Below, one piece after another: positions 9,072-16,501 of a DNA stretch of 64,000 nucleotides. Below the pieces are notes generated by a model. It did no database searches, was not told where the DNA came from, and saw nothing but the letters and a program-made list of their open reading frames with translations. Positions within the stretch are counted from its first letter, which is position 1. Each line of letters starts with the position of its first letter. The stretch is from the NCBI GenBank assembly GCA_964574325.1, contig CAZNMY010000009.1:31595-95594 (forward strand), given 5' to 3'. Origin of the DNA: CAMDPA01 sp964574325 (GTDB taxonomy: Bacteria > Pseudomonadota > Alphaproteobacteria > Rhizobiales > Hyphomicrobiaceae). A program made the position numbers and the translations under genes.

Positions 9072-11678
9072 TTACTTCGCCGCGGCGCCTTCACCGACGA
9101 TCACGAAGGGCGCCCAGTACGAGGGCGGCTTGCCCGCCTCGATCATGCCGAGCATCGTCCGGCGGAATGCTTCTGCCCGCCCCAGCGCCGGCTCGGCGGC
9201 GAGTGTCGCGAAGGTCTTGGTCGTCAGCCCGACGGCGGCCTCCGAATTGACTGCCCAGTGCGAGACCAACAGACCGCGCGCGCCGGCATAGAAGAACGCG
9301 CGGGCAAGCCCCGACAGCGCTTCTGCCCCCGAAGCTGTGCCCGAGGCCGTATTGCAGGCCGACAGAACCACCCAGTCCGCTGCGAGAGTCAAAGCAGCGA
9401 CCTCCGACGCGGTCAGCAATCCATCGTCGAGATCGCTTTGCTTCATCGGCGGCGTCAGAACCAGGGCCGGCTCGTCGAGCCCGCTGAGTTCACCGGCGAT
9501 GAGCCCATGCGTCGCGAATTGAATGACACGGTAATCGTCGAGACGGGTCTGCTTGAAGCGAGCTTCGTTGGCGTCCGCGCGTAGCAGCAATGCGTCGCTC
9601 GATGCGCCCAGAACCTTGGCGATGATGCGAAGCTCCTGCGCCGTATCGGGCAGCGGCATCAACTCGCGCAACGCGCGCAGATCGGCTTGTCCGTTGCGAA
9701 ACACCGAATCCGGCCTGTTTGCCACGAGCGACTTCCCCCGCGGCTGCGGTCGCGCGGTCGGCGGCCCCGTCAGCACGGGATCGCCGATGCCGAGAAACGG
9801 CTTCGTGGCGGTATTCGCAGGAGCGAGCCGGCGCAGCGCTGCGAGCGATTGCACCGAGGGTAGCACGCTCATCGCATGTCGACGGATCAGCCACTGTGCT
9901 CCGCGCAGGGCCGCCGCCGCATTCGAGCCCGCCAACGGTGGCGCCGTCACGAGCACGTGGAACGGCAGGCTCGAAAGCGGCCCGGTCGGCACCACGAGCA
10001 GATGCTTCTTGCCGGTGAGCACTGCCGCGACCGGCTCCAGCAACAGCCGGTAGAGCGTATGCGCGCGCGCAACGTCGAAGCCGCTGGTGACGCGCCCCGA
10101 CGCATCTGGCTGCCCCAGCAGCAGTGGATCGAGCCCCTGTCGCAAGGCGTCGACGTGGCCCACGAGAGCGTCGGAGGTCACATCGATGGCTGACCACGTC
10201 GCGCGCTCGCGCGAGATCGCCCACACGAAACTTCGCTGCGATCCGACCAGGATCGTGACCAGTGCTTCATCGGGCCTGAGCAGCGCCTGCGTTGCCGCGA
10301 TCGTCAGCGGAGCCGGATCGGTGAGCGCGGCATAGTCGGGAAACGATTTGACGATGGCGGCCTTCTCGGTGGCGACGGTCGTCTCCAGTTTCTGGCTCTC
10401 GTCGAGGCGCGCTTTCCGGCGCGCAGAAAATTGCACGTGGCCGGGCAACTGCGCTTCGGCAGCCTGCAGGCGCTGGTGGATCGCCATCAGGTTGCCGGAG
10501 CCCTTCGCCGTCACGGCCGACATCTCGCCGAGTTCTCTCGAGATCGCTTCTCGTTCCCGGTCGCTTCCCTCGCATCCCGCAGGCTTCTGTCCCGGCGGGC
10601 AGCGCCTGAGCACGTCCTGCAATTTTTCGACGAGCACCTTCTGCCGGGCGACGACCGGTGCGTTCTCGCGGCCCTGCGCGATGCTCGCGGCGCGGAACTC
10701 ATCCATGACCGCGCTGTAGGCCGCGTTCTGGCGTTGCACGGCGCTCCAGGCGGCGAGCGCCTTCATGTCCTCGTCGTGCAGCGCGATGATGCGCTCGGAC
10801 ATATCCTGCACACGGCGGATGCGGCGGCCCAGTTCCGTCCCGCCCGCGCCGATGCGCGTCGACATGCGGGCGAGTGCCGTCGCCGCAGAAGTGCTCCAGG
10901 CCTGCTGGCTCGCGGCGAAACTTTCCTCCATCAACGCAGGGCGATCGCCGCCAGGGCGCTGGCCGGTCTCCCAAGCCGCCGTGGCGAGACCTGCGAACGC
11001 CGAGCGATTGCGGCGGATCTCGTCGTCGACCACCGTCTGCGCAATCGTCTGCGCCGGGCGCTGGTTCGTGAGCAGCCTTACCGCCTCGCGATAATGTCCG
11101 AGCGCCGCCGGGTAGTTCTTGCGCGCGACGTTGACGGCACCGAGATCCGCCCGAGCACTCGCCGTGAACGAATGCTGATGACCGACGAGGTCTCCGCGAA
11201 TCCGCAAGACGCGCTGGAAGAGAGCCTCTGCGTCGGCGATCTTGCCCGCCCGCAGCAGCACGCCGCCGAGCTTCTCCAGCGCCTGCGCCGTGCCCGCACT
11301 GTCGACGCCGTAGACCTTGTCGCGAATAGCAGCGGATTGCCGATAGTGCCGCGCCGCATCGTCGAGACGGCCCGCAGCTTCCGCGATCAGCCCGAGCGAA
11401 TAAGTCTGGATTGCCGACCGCTCGTGATCCGGACCGAACTCGGCGAGTGTGAGCGCCATCGCTTTCTCGGCGAACTCGAGCGCTTCGGCATAAGCACCGG
11501 CCTTGTAGAAGTTCGTCGAGATGTCCTGGAGGTTCTCCAGCGCTGCGGATGGCGCAGTGGCAACAGCTTGCGATTGTGCAGCAGCGATTGTCGGCAACGT
11601 CATCGAGCAGGCCAGCAGCGCGACGATCGAGCAGGCCACTCTGACGACGGTTGCTCCGGGAAAGCCGCGCGCGCGCAT
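9072..11678 (-). CDS. Exported TPR-CHAT protein (caspase-like peptidase domain)
   Basis: 868 residues. A signal peptide (VACSIVALLACSMTLPTIAAAQ) predicts an envelope location. Tetratricopeptide-like helices occupy about 45-230 (AGAYAEALEFAEKAM, AGKIADAEALFQRVL, NYPAALGHYREAV). A helical/coiled region (300-420) leads to a CHAT domain (about 540-868). The putative catalytic dyad is His724 in QFATHGL and Cys775 in VVLSACNTASG, with the conserved GLARAFFYAGARGLLVSHW following. CHAT domains are clan CD (caspase/separase-like) cysteine peptidases, so both catalytic residues being present suggests activity. It is the third gene of a run with a DUF900 hydrolase and a PAAR protein. Start 11678 has GGAG upstream. 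Confidence 0.88.
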   Translation of the reverse strand: MRARGFPGATVVRVACSIVALLACSMTLPTIAAAQSQAVATAPSAALENLQDISTNFYKAGAYAEALEFAEKAMALTLAEFGPDHERSAIQTYSLGLIAEAAGRLDDAARHYRQSAAIRDKVYGVDSAGTAQALEKLGGVLLRAGKIADAEALFQRVLRIRGDLVGHQHSFTASARADLGAVNVARKNYPAALGHYREAVRLLTNQRPAQTIAQTVVDDEIRRNRSAFAGLATAAWETGQRPGGDRPALMEESFAASQQAWSTSAATALARMSTRIGAGGTELGRRIRRVQDMSERIIALHDEDMKALAAWSAVQRQNAAYSAVMDEFRAASIAQGRENAPVVARQKVLVEKLQDVLRRCPPGQKPAGCEGSDREREAISRELGEMSAVTAKGSGNLMAIHQRLQAAEAQLPGHVQFSARRKARLDESQKLETTVATEKAAIVKSFPDYAALTDPAPLTIAATQALLRPDEALVTILVGSQRSFVWAISRERATWSAIDVTSDALVGHVDALRQGLDPLLLGQPDASGRVTSGFDVARAHTLYRLLLEPVAAVLTGKKHLLVVPTGPLSSLPFHVLVTAPPLAGSNAAAALRGAQWLIRRHAMSVLPSVQSLAALRRLAPANTATKPFLGIGDPVLTGPPTARPQPRGKSLVANRPDSVFRNGQADLRALRELMPLPDTAQELRIIAKVLGASSDALLLRADANEARFKQTRLDDYRVIQFATHGLIAGELSGLDEPALVLTPPMKQSDLDDGLLTASEVAALTLAADWVVLSACNTASGTASGAEALSGLARAFFYAGARGLLVSHWAVNSEAAVGLTTKTFATLAAEPALGRAEAFRRTMLGMIEAGKPPSYWAPFVIVGEGAAAK

Positions 11679-11755
11679 AAGTCACTCCGTCAGATCGATG
11701 AGCACGATGCCGCTCGCGAGAAATTCGCAAACCTCGCCGCAGGCCGAACAGGCGG

Positions 11756-12109
11756 TCAGCAACCCGTCGTCGAGTCACCGGCGCGCGCCACCGGCTTACC
11801 GTTGATGAACACGTTCGACGCGCCCCCGACCGTGACACCGCCGCAGCCCGTGCGGTCGCCGAGCGTGACGGCAGGCCGGCCGTTGATCGTCACGTTGGGA
11901 GAGCCCTCGACCAGCGCGCTGCCGCGATCGTCGGTGTCGCCTTTTCGTGCAGCCGCCTGGCCACCGATGCTCACATTCCCGCTGCCTCGGGTGATGACGC
12001 CCGGCACGCCGGATGCCGATTCGCTGCGATTGTCTTGCGCGACGGCAGCCGAAGCCGCGAGGGGAACGGCCACCGCAATCAAGGCTGCCAGCAGATGCTT
12101 TGTCGGCAT
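11756..12109 (-). CDS. Sec-exported PAAR-motif repeat protein
   Basis: 117 residues from ATG 12109, preceded by an ideal AGGAGG. A signal peptide (HLLAALIAVAVPLAASAAVAQ) is followed by three similar units ending GGQAAARKGD, NGRPAVTLGD and NGKPVARAGD, each introduced by G(S/A)xNVxI. This is the PAAR repeat pattern, which forms the metal-bound tip of type VI spikes and some toxin carriers. Here there is no type VI gene in view, and the signal peptide sends the protein to the periplasm, which is unusual for PAAR proteins. Two cysteines near the C-terminus (GDRTGCGG, STTGC) could form a disulfide. It lies 34 bases after the DUF900 hydrolase and 77 before the CHAT gene. Confidence 0.75.
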   Translation of the reverse strand: MPTKHLLAALIAVAVPLAASAAVAQDNRSESASGVPGVITRGSGNVSIGGQAAARKGDTDDRGSALVEGSPNVTINGRPAVTLGDRTGCGGVTVGGASNVFINGKPVARAGDSTTGC

Positions 12110-12143
12110 GAAGCCTCCTGTGAACGTCGGGCGGCGAGACCAG

Positions 12144-14051
12144 TCATCGCGGTGCCGGGAAACGCCAGTAGTCACCCTTCGCGGTCGACATGCGCACCAG
12201 CATCGGCCAGCGCTTCTCCGGCGGGCGCAGACCCGTCTGGATCAACGCTTGAATGTCGTTGAGAATGACCGCCTTCTGCGCATAGCCCGAGTGGTTGAGC
12301 GAGAACAACTCGGTGCTGATTGCGGTGACATCGATGGTATCGATCCCTGCGACCACCACCGGGCCACCGGTGGGCACGTCGCCGGCACGCGGCACGCCAC
12401 CCCAGAAGCGGCGGGAGGCCTCGAGCGCGCGATCGGAGGCGGCGGCGAGCATGGTGACACCGCGGCTTACTCCCGCGATTTCCTTGGCGAGATATTCGAA
12501 CGTGTCCCGGTCGACATCGGGTGCTGCCAGGATGACCTGACTGATCTCGACGCCCGAAGGCGCCGACCGTTTGAGTTCGCGCAGCACCGGCAGCAGCAAC
12601 TGGTTGCCCATGCTGTGGGCGATTACGCTGATCGACGTGGCGCCCGTCTCCCGCGCCACCATCTCGATGAAGGCCCTCAGATGCGGCTCGGCTTGCCCCG
12701 TGCTCTCGCGATCGTAGTTGTAATCGGACAGCCCGAGAGCGCCCTTCGAGGGCCAGCTGTAGACGAACGGCGCCCCGTCGAACTTCAGGTCGTAGGAGAT
12801 CTGCGCCATGCGAAACAGCGCATTGTCGAAGCTCGTGTTGAAGCCGTGCACGAACACCAGGGCATGGTTCTTGTAGGTACGCGACATGCCGAGACGTTCG
12901 CGAACCGCGGCGAGGAACGCCTCGCGCGACATCGCCTGCACTTCCTTCAGCGTGAAGTGCAGCTTGGGATCTTCGCGTCCCCGGCTGATGACGATGTTGG
13001 TGAAAGGCAGCCGATAGACCCACGGACGCTCGACGTTCGGGACTTGGTGACGCTTCGGCACGGTGACGAGCGCCCGCCCGACCTCGAGCCGCTTCGCCCG
13101 GCCGCTGCCGTAGCTGGCGCGCTGGGCGATCGGCTCCGCGACGCGATCCGTGCCGTAGTAGACGGGCACGACATCCCACGGTTCCGTGGCGGGCGTAACG
13201 GCGCTGATGGCGACGGCGCCTCCGACGGCGAGCTTCGGCGCCGGCTTTGCGGCAGGCGGAGGAGCAAAGCCCGGCGCACTCCCTGGAGCAGCAGCGGGCG
13301 GCGGTGTCGGCCGGGGGGCTTCGGCTGCCGGCGCCTGTTCGGCAGATTGAGACTTCTGGGCCGGACTTTGCGCAGCCATCGTGGCCGCGCCCCCTGCCTC
13401 CTTGCGACGGACCTCTTCGGCGGCCTTGCGGGTCGCCTCGAGCTGCGCACGCTCTACTTCCTCCGCACGCGGGCGGACGGCAGGGTTGCTGGAGCGCAAG
13501 CCGGTCGCGGTCGCATCCGAAGACTTGATCGAGCCGGAACCGGGCGTTGCGGCAGAGACAACTGTCGGTACTGTCCGGACCATGCCGGCACCGGCTGCAC
13601 TCTGCAGGCCCTCTACGGACACGATGATGCGCTCGCTCGGCACTTCCGCAGCTCTGGAGGAGAGCACGACGGCATCGATGAAGCGGTCGGTGCCCCGGCT
13701 GTCGATTGCTCGCGTCCGTTCGCCCTGGCCCAGGATGATCGCGCGGGGCTCACGGTGGACCGTGCCGTCACTGTAGCGGATCTCGATTCCGGTGAGCGTG
13801 AACGCGCCCGACTTCACGGATACCCTGATCGATCTGAACGCGCCTTTGGCGGCCCGCAGGTCGATGACGGTGCGGTTGCTGCGGGCATCGAGCGCGCGCG
13901 TGGAAAGCGTGACCCAGCGGTCCACTGCTGTTTGCGCACGGGCGATGCTGGAGAATGCGACGAGCAGCATCGCAAGACAGATCGACATCGACGCAACGAA
14001 ACGAACCGCGGCTGAACGCCCCGCTTTCTCCAACGGTGTCGGCGCAAGCAT
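12144..14051 (-). CDS. Exported alpha/beta hydrolase, DUF900 family
   Basis: 635 residues. The N-terminal signal (ASMSICLAMLLVAFSSIARAQ) leads into a beta-rich domain (about 40-160; SIRVSVKSGAFTLTGIEIRYSDG). A low-complexity Ala/Pro/Gln linker (about 195-290) follows, then an alpha/beta hydrolase of the DUF900 family (about 305-600). That domain carries YYGTDR, the FVHGFNTSFD oxyanion segment and the serine nucleophile in IAHSMGNQ. The acid is probably in APDVDRDTF and the histidine in LNHSGYAQ. The substrate is not known. It is first in the minus-strand run with the PAAR and CHAT genes and starts 1,061 bases from the divergent ECF sigma gene. Confidence 0.87.
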   Translation of the reverse strand: MLAPTPLEKAGRSAAVRFVASMSICLAMLLVAFSSIARAQTAVDRWVTLSTRALDARSNRTVIDLRAAKGAFRSIRVSVKSGAFTLTGIEIRYSDGTVHREPRAIILGQGERTRAIDSRGTDRFIDAVVLSSRAAEVPSERIIVSVEGLQSAAGAGMVRTVPTVVSAATPGSGSIKSSDATATGLRSSNPAVRPRAEEVERAQLEATRKAAEEVRRKEAGGAATMAAQSPAQKSQSAEQAPAAEAPRPTPPPAAAPGSAPGFAPPPAAKPAPKLAVGGAVAISAVTPATEPWDVVPVYYGTDRVAEPIAQRASYGSGRAKRLEVGRALVTVPKRHQVPNVERPWVYRLPFTNIVISRGREDPKLHFTLKEVQAMSREAFLAAVRERLGMSRTYKNHALVFVHGFNTSFDNALFRMAQISYDLKFDGAPFVYSWPSKGALGLSDYNYDRESTGQAEPHLRAFIEMVARETGATSISVIAHSMGNQLLLPVLRELKRSAPSGVEISQVILAAPDVDRDTFEYLAKEIAGVSRGVTMLAAASDRALEASRRFWGGVPRAGDVPTGGPVVVAGIDTIDVTAISTELFSLNHSGYAQKAVILNDIQALIQTGLRPPEKRWPMLVRMSTAKGDYWRFPAPR

Positions 14052-15112
14052 CGATCGATCCCCCCGAGCGCAAAAGTCTTTTCCATGATCATGCGATCAG
14101 CAGGGCGAATTCAAGGCACTTGGACGATATCGAAGGATACCACGGGGAGATGCGTGGGGGCTCTCGAAGCGAGGCGCGAAAGATCGCAGCCCTGGTGTGG
14201 CGTCGCGCCTAAATCGTCTGCGGTCGCGGCCATGAAGCGATTTTGGCGCGACGGTCCACTAGACGCTGACGTCTCGGGGCACAGGCCTGCGAGGTGGGTG
14301 CAACCCGGTGGATTGCGCGCGAGATGACCCGAGATCTCACTCCGGCGTGCTCGATCGGCTTTGCAGCGAGGCGACGCCGAAAAGTGGAGGCGAGACGAAG
14401 GTTGCGGGCCCTTCGTCTCGCCTTGAATTGGCACGCGACACCGAATGTGGCTACCGCATGCGCTGCCGCGGGGTGGCGCAGTGCATGTGGCGGTATTCGC
14501 TCGACAACCCAAGTTCATCCACTGGATTCCTGCAACAGCCGGTGCCCGGTGCGGGGCCAGACAGCGATCGGCGGCAGTCGTCCGCTGCGACAACGTGAGG
14601 GCCGAACTCCTATTCCCGATGGTCGGTCGAAATCTTGCGTCTCGGAATTGGGTGAGAAGTCCCCGCAGGGCGCGAGCTTCCCCAGACCCTGTTCACCTGG
14701 AATATCGGGCCGGCATCAACCGCGGGAACACCTCGGATCGGCGCCCCGACCTCACGGTCGGATCGGCCGACCGGAAACGCAAGAAGGGGACGCAGGAATA
14801 TGAGAACTTCAAATCGAAGAAGAGAGGTCGGGGAGGGGGCGAGGCCAACTGCCCGGATCGAGTTTTATTCCGAAGCCGCTGCCGCATGGCAGCCCTGACA
14901 TTCGTAAGGCGAGCCTGGGGCCCGCAGGCCACATTGCCGCCCGCATTATCGCGCCAGAAGACCGGAATTCGATTGCCGGAACGGCGGTCGCGGGAAGTTC
15001 AGAAGGGGGATCGTTGCATTGGAGGAACAGTTGCCACGACGGGAAAACACATTTCGGCAAGCGTTGCGGACTATCCCGAGCTTCCGCCCGTTCTCCACAG
15101 GGATCGAGGGAT
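14052..15112. other. Long divergent intergenic region between the DUF900 and ECF sigma genes
   Basis: About 1.06 kb without a credible gene. Open frames of up to 247 codons exist but encode basic, repetitive shadow-like sequence with no recognised domain or good ribosome site. It must hold the promoters of both flanking genes. GGAAC words near 14975 and 15024 resemble ECF -35 elements, but neither is followed at 16-17 bases by a convincing -10 word, so no promoter is called. An RNA gene or a decayed gene could be hidden here; nothing specific was seen. Confidence 0.4.
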
Positions 15113-15652
15113 ATGCAAGTGTCGGATGACATCCGGCACCAGATCGTTGCCCTCCTGCCTCGCTTGCGCCGATTTGCGTACGCGCTGACGGGGGACGGCG
15201 ACCGCGGCGATGACCTCGTTCAGGATACGTGCGTTCGGGCTTTGTCGAAACAGGAGCAATGGCAGGTCGGTACCCGCCTCGACAGCTGGCTTTATCGAAT
15301 TGCGCAGAACCTTTGGTTCGATCGCATTCGCGCAGGCAAGGTCCGGGGCGACAATGTGGATATCGATTCCGTCGACAACCTCCCCGGAGACGATGGAAGA
15401 AGCATCACGGAAGGTCGCTCCACACTGAAGGTGGTGTCCCGCGCGATCGACCGTTTGCCTCCCGATCAGAAGGTTCTGATTGCACTCGTCTGCGTCGATG
15501 GCCTCACTTACAAGGAGGCCGCCGAAGTTCTGGAGATACCGATCGGCACCGTGATGAGCCGTCTCGCGCGAGCGCGGCGCACTCTTCACGAGGCAACTCA
15601 GATCGAGCCTGCGCGCGACAAGTCTGTAGAAGTGGGAACCCGTCGTGGGTGA
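15113..15652 (+). CDS. ECF-family RNA polymerase sigma factor
   Basis: 179 residues from ATG 15113, preceded by GAGGG. Region 2 has LRRFAYALTGDGDRGDDLVQDTCVRAL and the -10-reading helix (TRLDSWLYRIAQNLWFDRIR). After an acidic linker comes region 4 (LPPDQKVLIALVCVDGLTYKEAAEVLEIP, with the recognition helix IGTVMSRLARARRTL). No region 1 or 3 is present, as in all extracytoplasmic-function sigmas. The start at 15014 would add unrelated residues. The gene overlaps the downstream anti-sigma gene by 8 bases. The nearby exported subtilase, CHAT and DUF900 genes are plausible targets, but this is inferred from position only. Confidence 0.93.
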   Translation: MQVSDDIRHQIVALLPRLRRFAYALTGDGDRGDDLVQDTCVRALSKQEQWQVGTRLDSWLYRIAQNLWFDRIRAGKVRGDNVDIDSVDNLPGDDGRSITEGRSTLKVVSRAIDRLPPDQKVLIALVCVDGLTYKEAAEVLEIPIGTVMSRLARARRTLHEATQIEPARDKSVEVGTRRG

Positions 15653-16472
15653 TGTGTCGGACGAAGCACTGATGGCGTTCGCCGACGGGGAGCTTTCCCT
15701 CGCCGAGCGTGTTGAAATCGAGAAGGCTCTCGCACGAGACCCCGGGCTGCGCGCTCGCCTGGAGATCTTCGAGGCAACGGGCCGGCGTCTGTCGGCCGAG
15801 TTTGCCGATCGCTTGAACGAGCCGCTGCCTCGGCACCTCGTCGATACGGTGATGAAGCACCGCACCGTTGATGCGGATGTGCGTGAGCCCAACTCCGCGA
15901 GCACGGCAGCGACGGTCTGGGACAGAATTGCTCGCGGCCTGTCGTTCGGGGTTCCGGCCTGGCAGGCCGCACTCGCGTCGATCGCCGTGTTGCTCGCAGG
16001 AATCGGTGCGGGATACCGGATGAGCGTCACGGTCCCGTCGAGTGTGCCGCCGCTCGTCGAGCCCTTGATTGCTCTCGCCGACGGCGATCTCGTCGTTGGC
16101 GGCCGGCTGGCGCAGATTCTCGAAACGCGGCCAAGTCATATCCTCCACGACCTGGAGAATACCGGGCGGGATCGACGGGCGAAGGCGCGTATCCGCTTCA
16201 CATTCAGGAGCGAGGACGGCTATTGCCGCCAGTTCGAGGTCACCGGGCGGAGCGGTGTCCATGCTACCGAGGTCGCATGCCGCAGCGGGGACGGCGTCTG
16301 GCGCGTCAGAGTACACGCCAACGGAGGTGCGGGGCCGCCGATCGGCGAGGGGGCGAAACCGGCCGGCCGAGAGGGCGCCGCCATCGAGGCTGAAGTCGCA
16401 CGACTGCAGATCGGCGATGCCTTGGGGGCCGAAGACGAAGCAGAGGTGATTTCACGCGGCTGGCAACGCTGA
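15645..16472 (+). CDS. Membrane anti-sigma factor partnered with the ECF sigma
   Basis: 275 residues from GTG 15645, which overlaps the sigma gene's 3' end. The N-terminus DEALMAFADGELSLAERVEIEKAL matches the anti-sigma domain layout but lacks the zinc-binding HxxxCxxC, so it is the zinc-free type. One membrane helix lies at about 104-124 (PAWQAALASIAVLLAGIGAGY), leaving a ~150-residue periplasmic part with two cysteines (DGYCRQFEV, EVACRSGDG). The protein probably holds the sigma factor at the membrane and releases it on an envelope signal. Its stop is 29 bases from the stop of the convergent subtilase gene. Confidence 0.85.
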   Translation: MGDVSDEALMAFADGELSLAERVEIEKALARDPGLRARLEIFEATGRRLSAEFADRLNEPLPRHLVDTVMKHRTVDADVREPNSASTAATVWDRIARGLSFGVPAWQAALASIAVLLAGIGAGYRMSVTVPSSVPPLVEPLIALADGDLVVGGRLAQILETRPSHILHDLENTGRDRRAKARIRFTFRSEDGYCRQFEVTGRSGVHATEVACRSGDGVWRVRVHANGGAGPPIGEGAKPAGREGAAIEAEVARLQIGDALGAEDEAEVISRGWQR

Positions 16473-16501
16473 GTCTCCACTACTCCCCGTGCAAGTCCCG
16501 C

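Noticed and set aside
9072..11678. A CRISPR-linked TPR-CHAT (Craspase-type) effector
   Set aside because: There is no CRISPR array or Cas protein in the window, and this protein has a signal peptide, so it works outside the cytoplasm.
11756..12109. Evidence of a type VI secretion system
   Set aside because: Apart from the PAAR-motif protein, no type VI component (Hcp, VgrG, TssB/C, ClpV) is present, and the protein is Sec-exported.
10431..14015. A 1,194-codon open frame on the plus strand antisense to the CHAT and DUF900 genes
   Set aside because: Composition is Arg/His-rich with no domain, signal or ribosome site. It is the mirror frame of high-GC coding sequence on the opposite strand, where recognisable proteins are found.
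14950..15112. Candidate ECF autoregulatory promoters (GGAAC words)
   Set aside because: Neither GGAAC is followed at 16-17 bases by a fitting -10 element, and no matching pair was found upstream of the subtilase or DUF900 genes.
14294..15188. Open frames of 169 and 247 codons in the long gap before the ECF sigma gene
   Set aside because: No recognisable motif, basic biased composition, no ribosome site, and the longer one overlaps the sigma gene in another frame.
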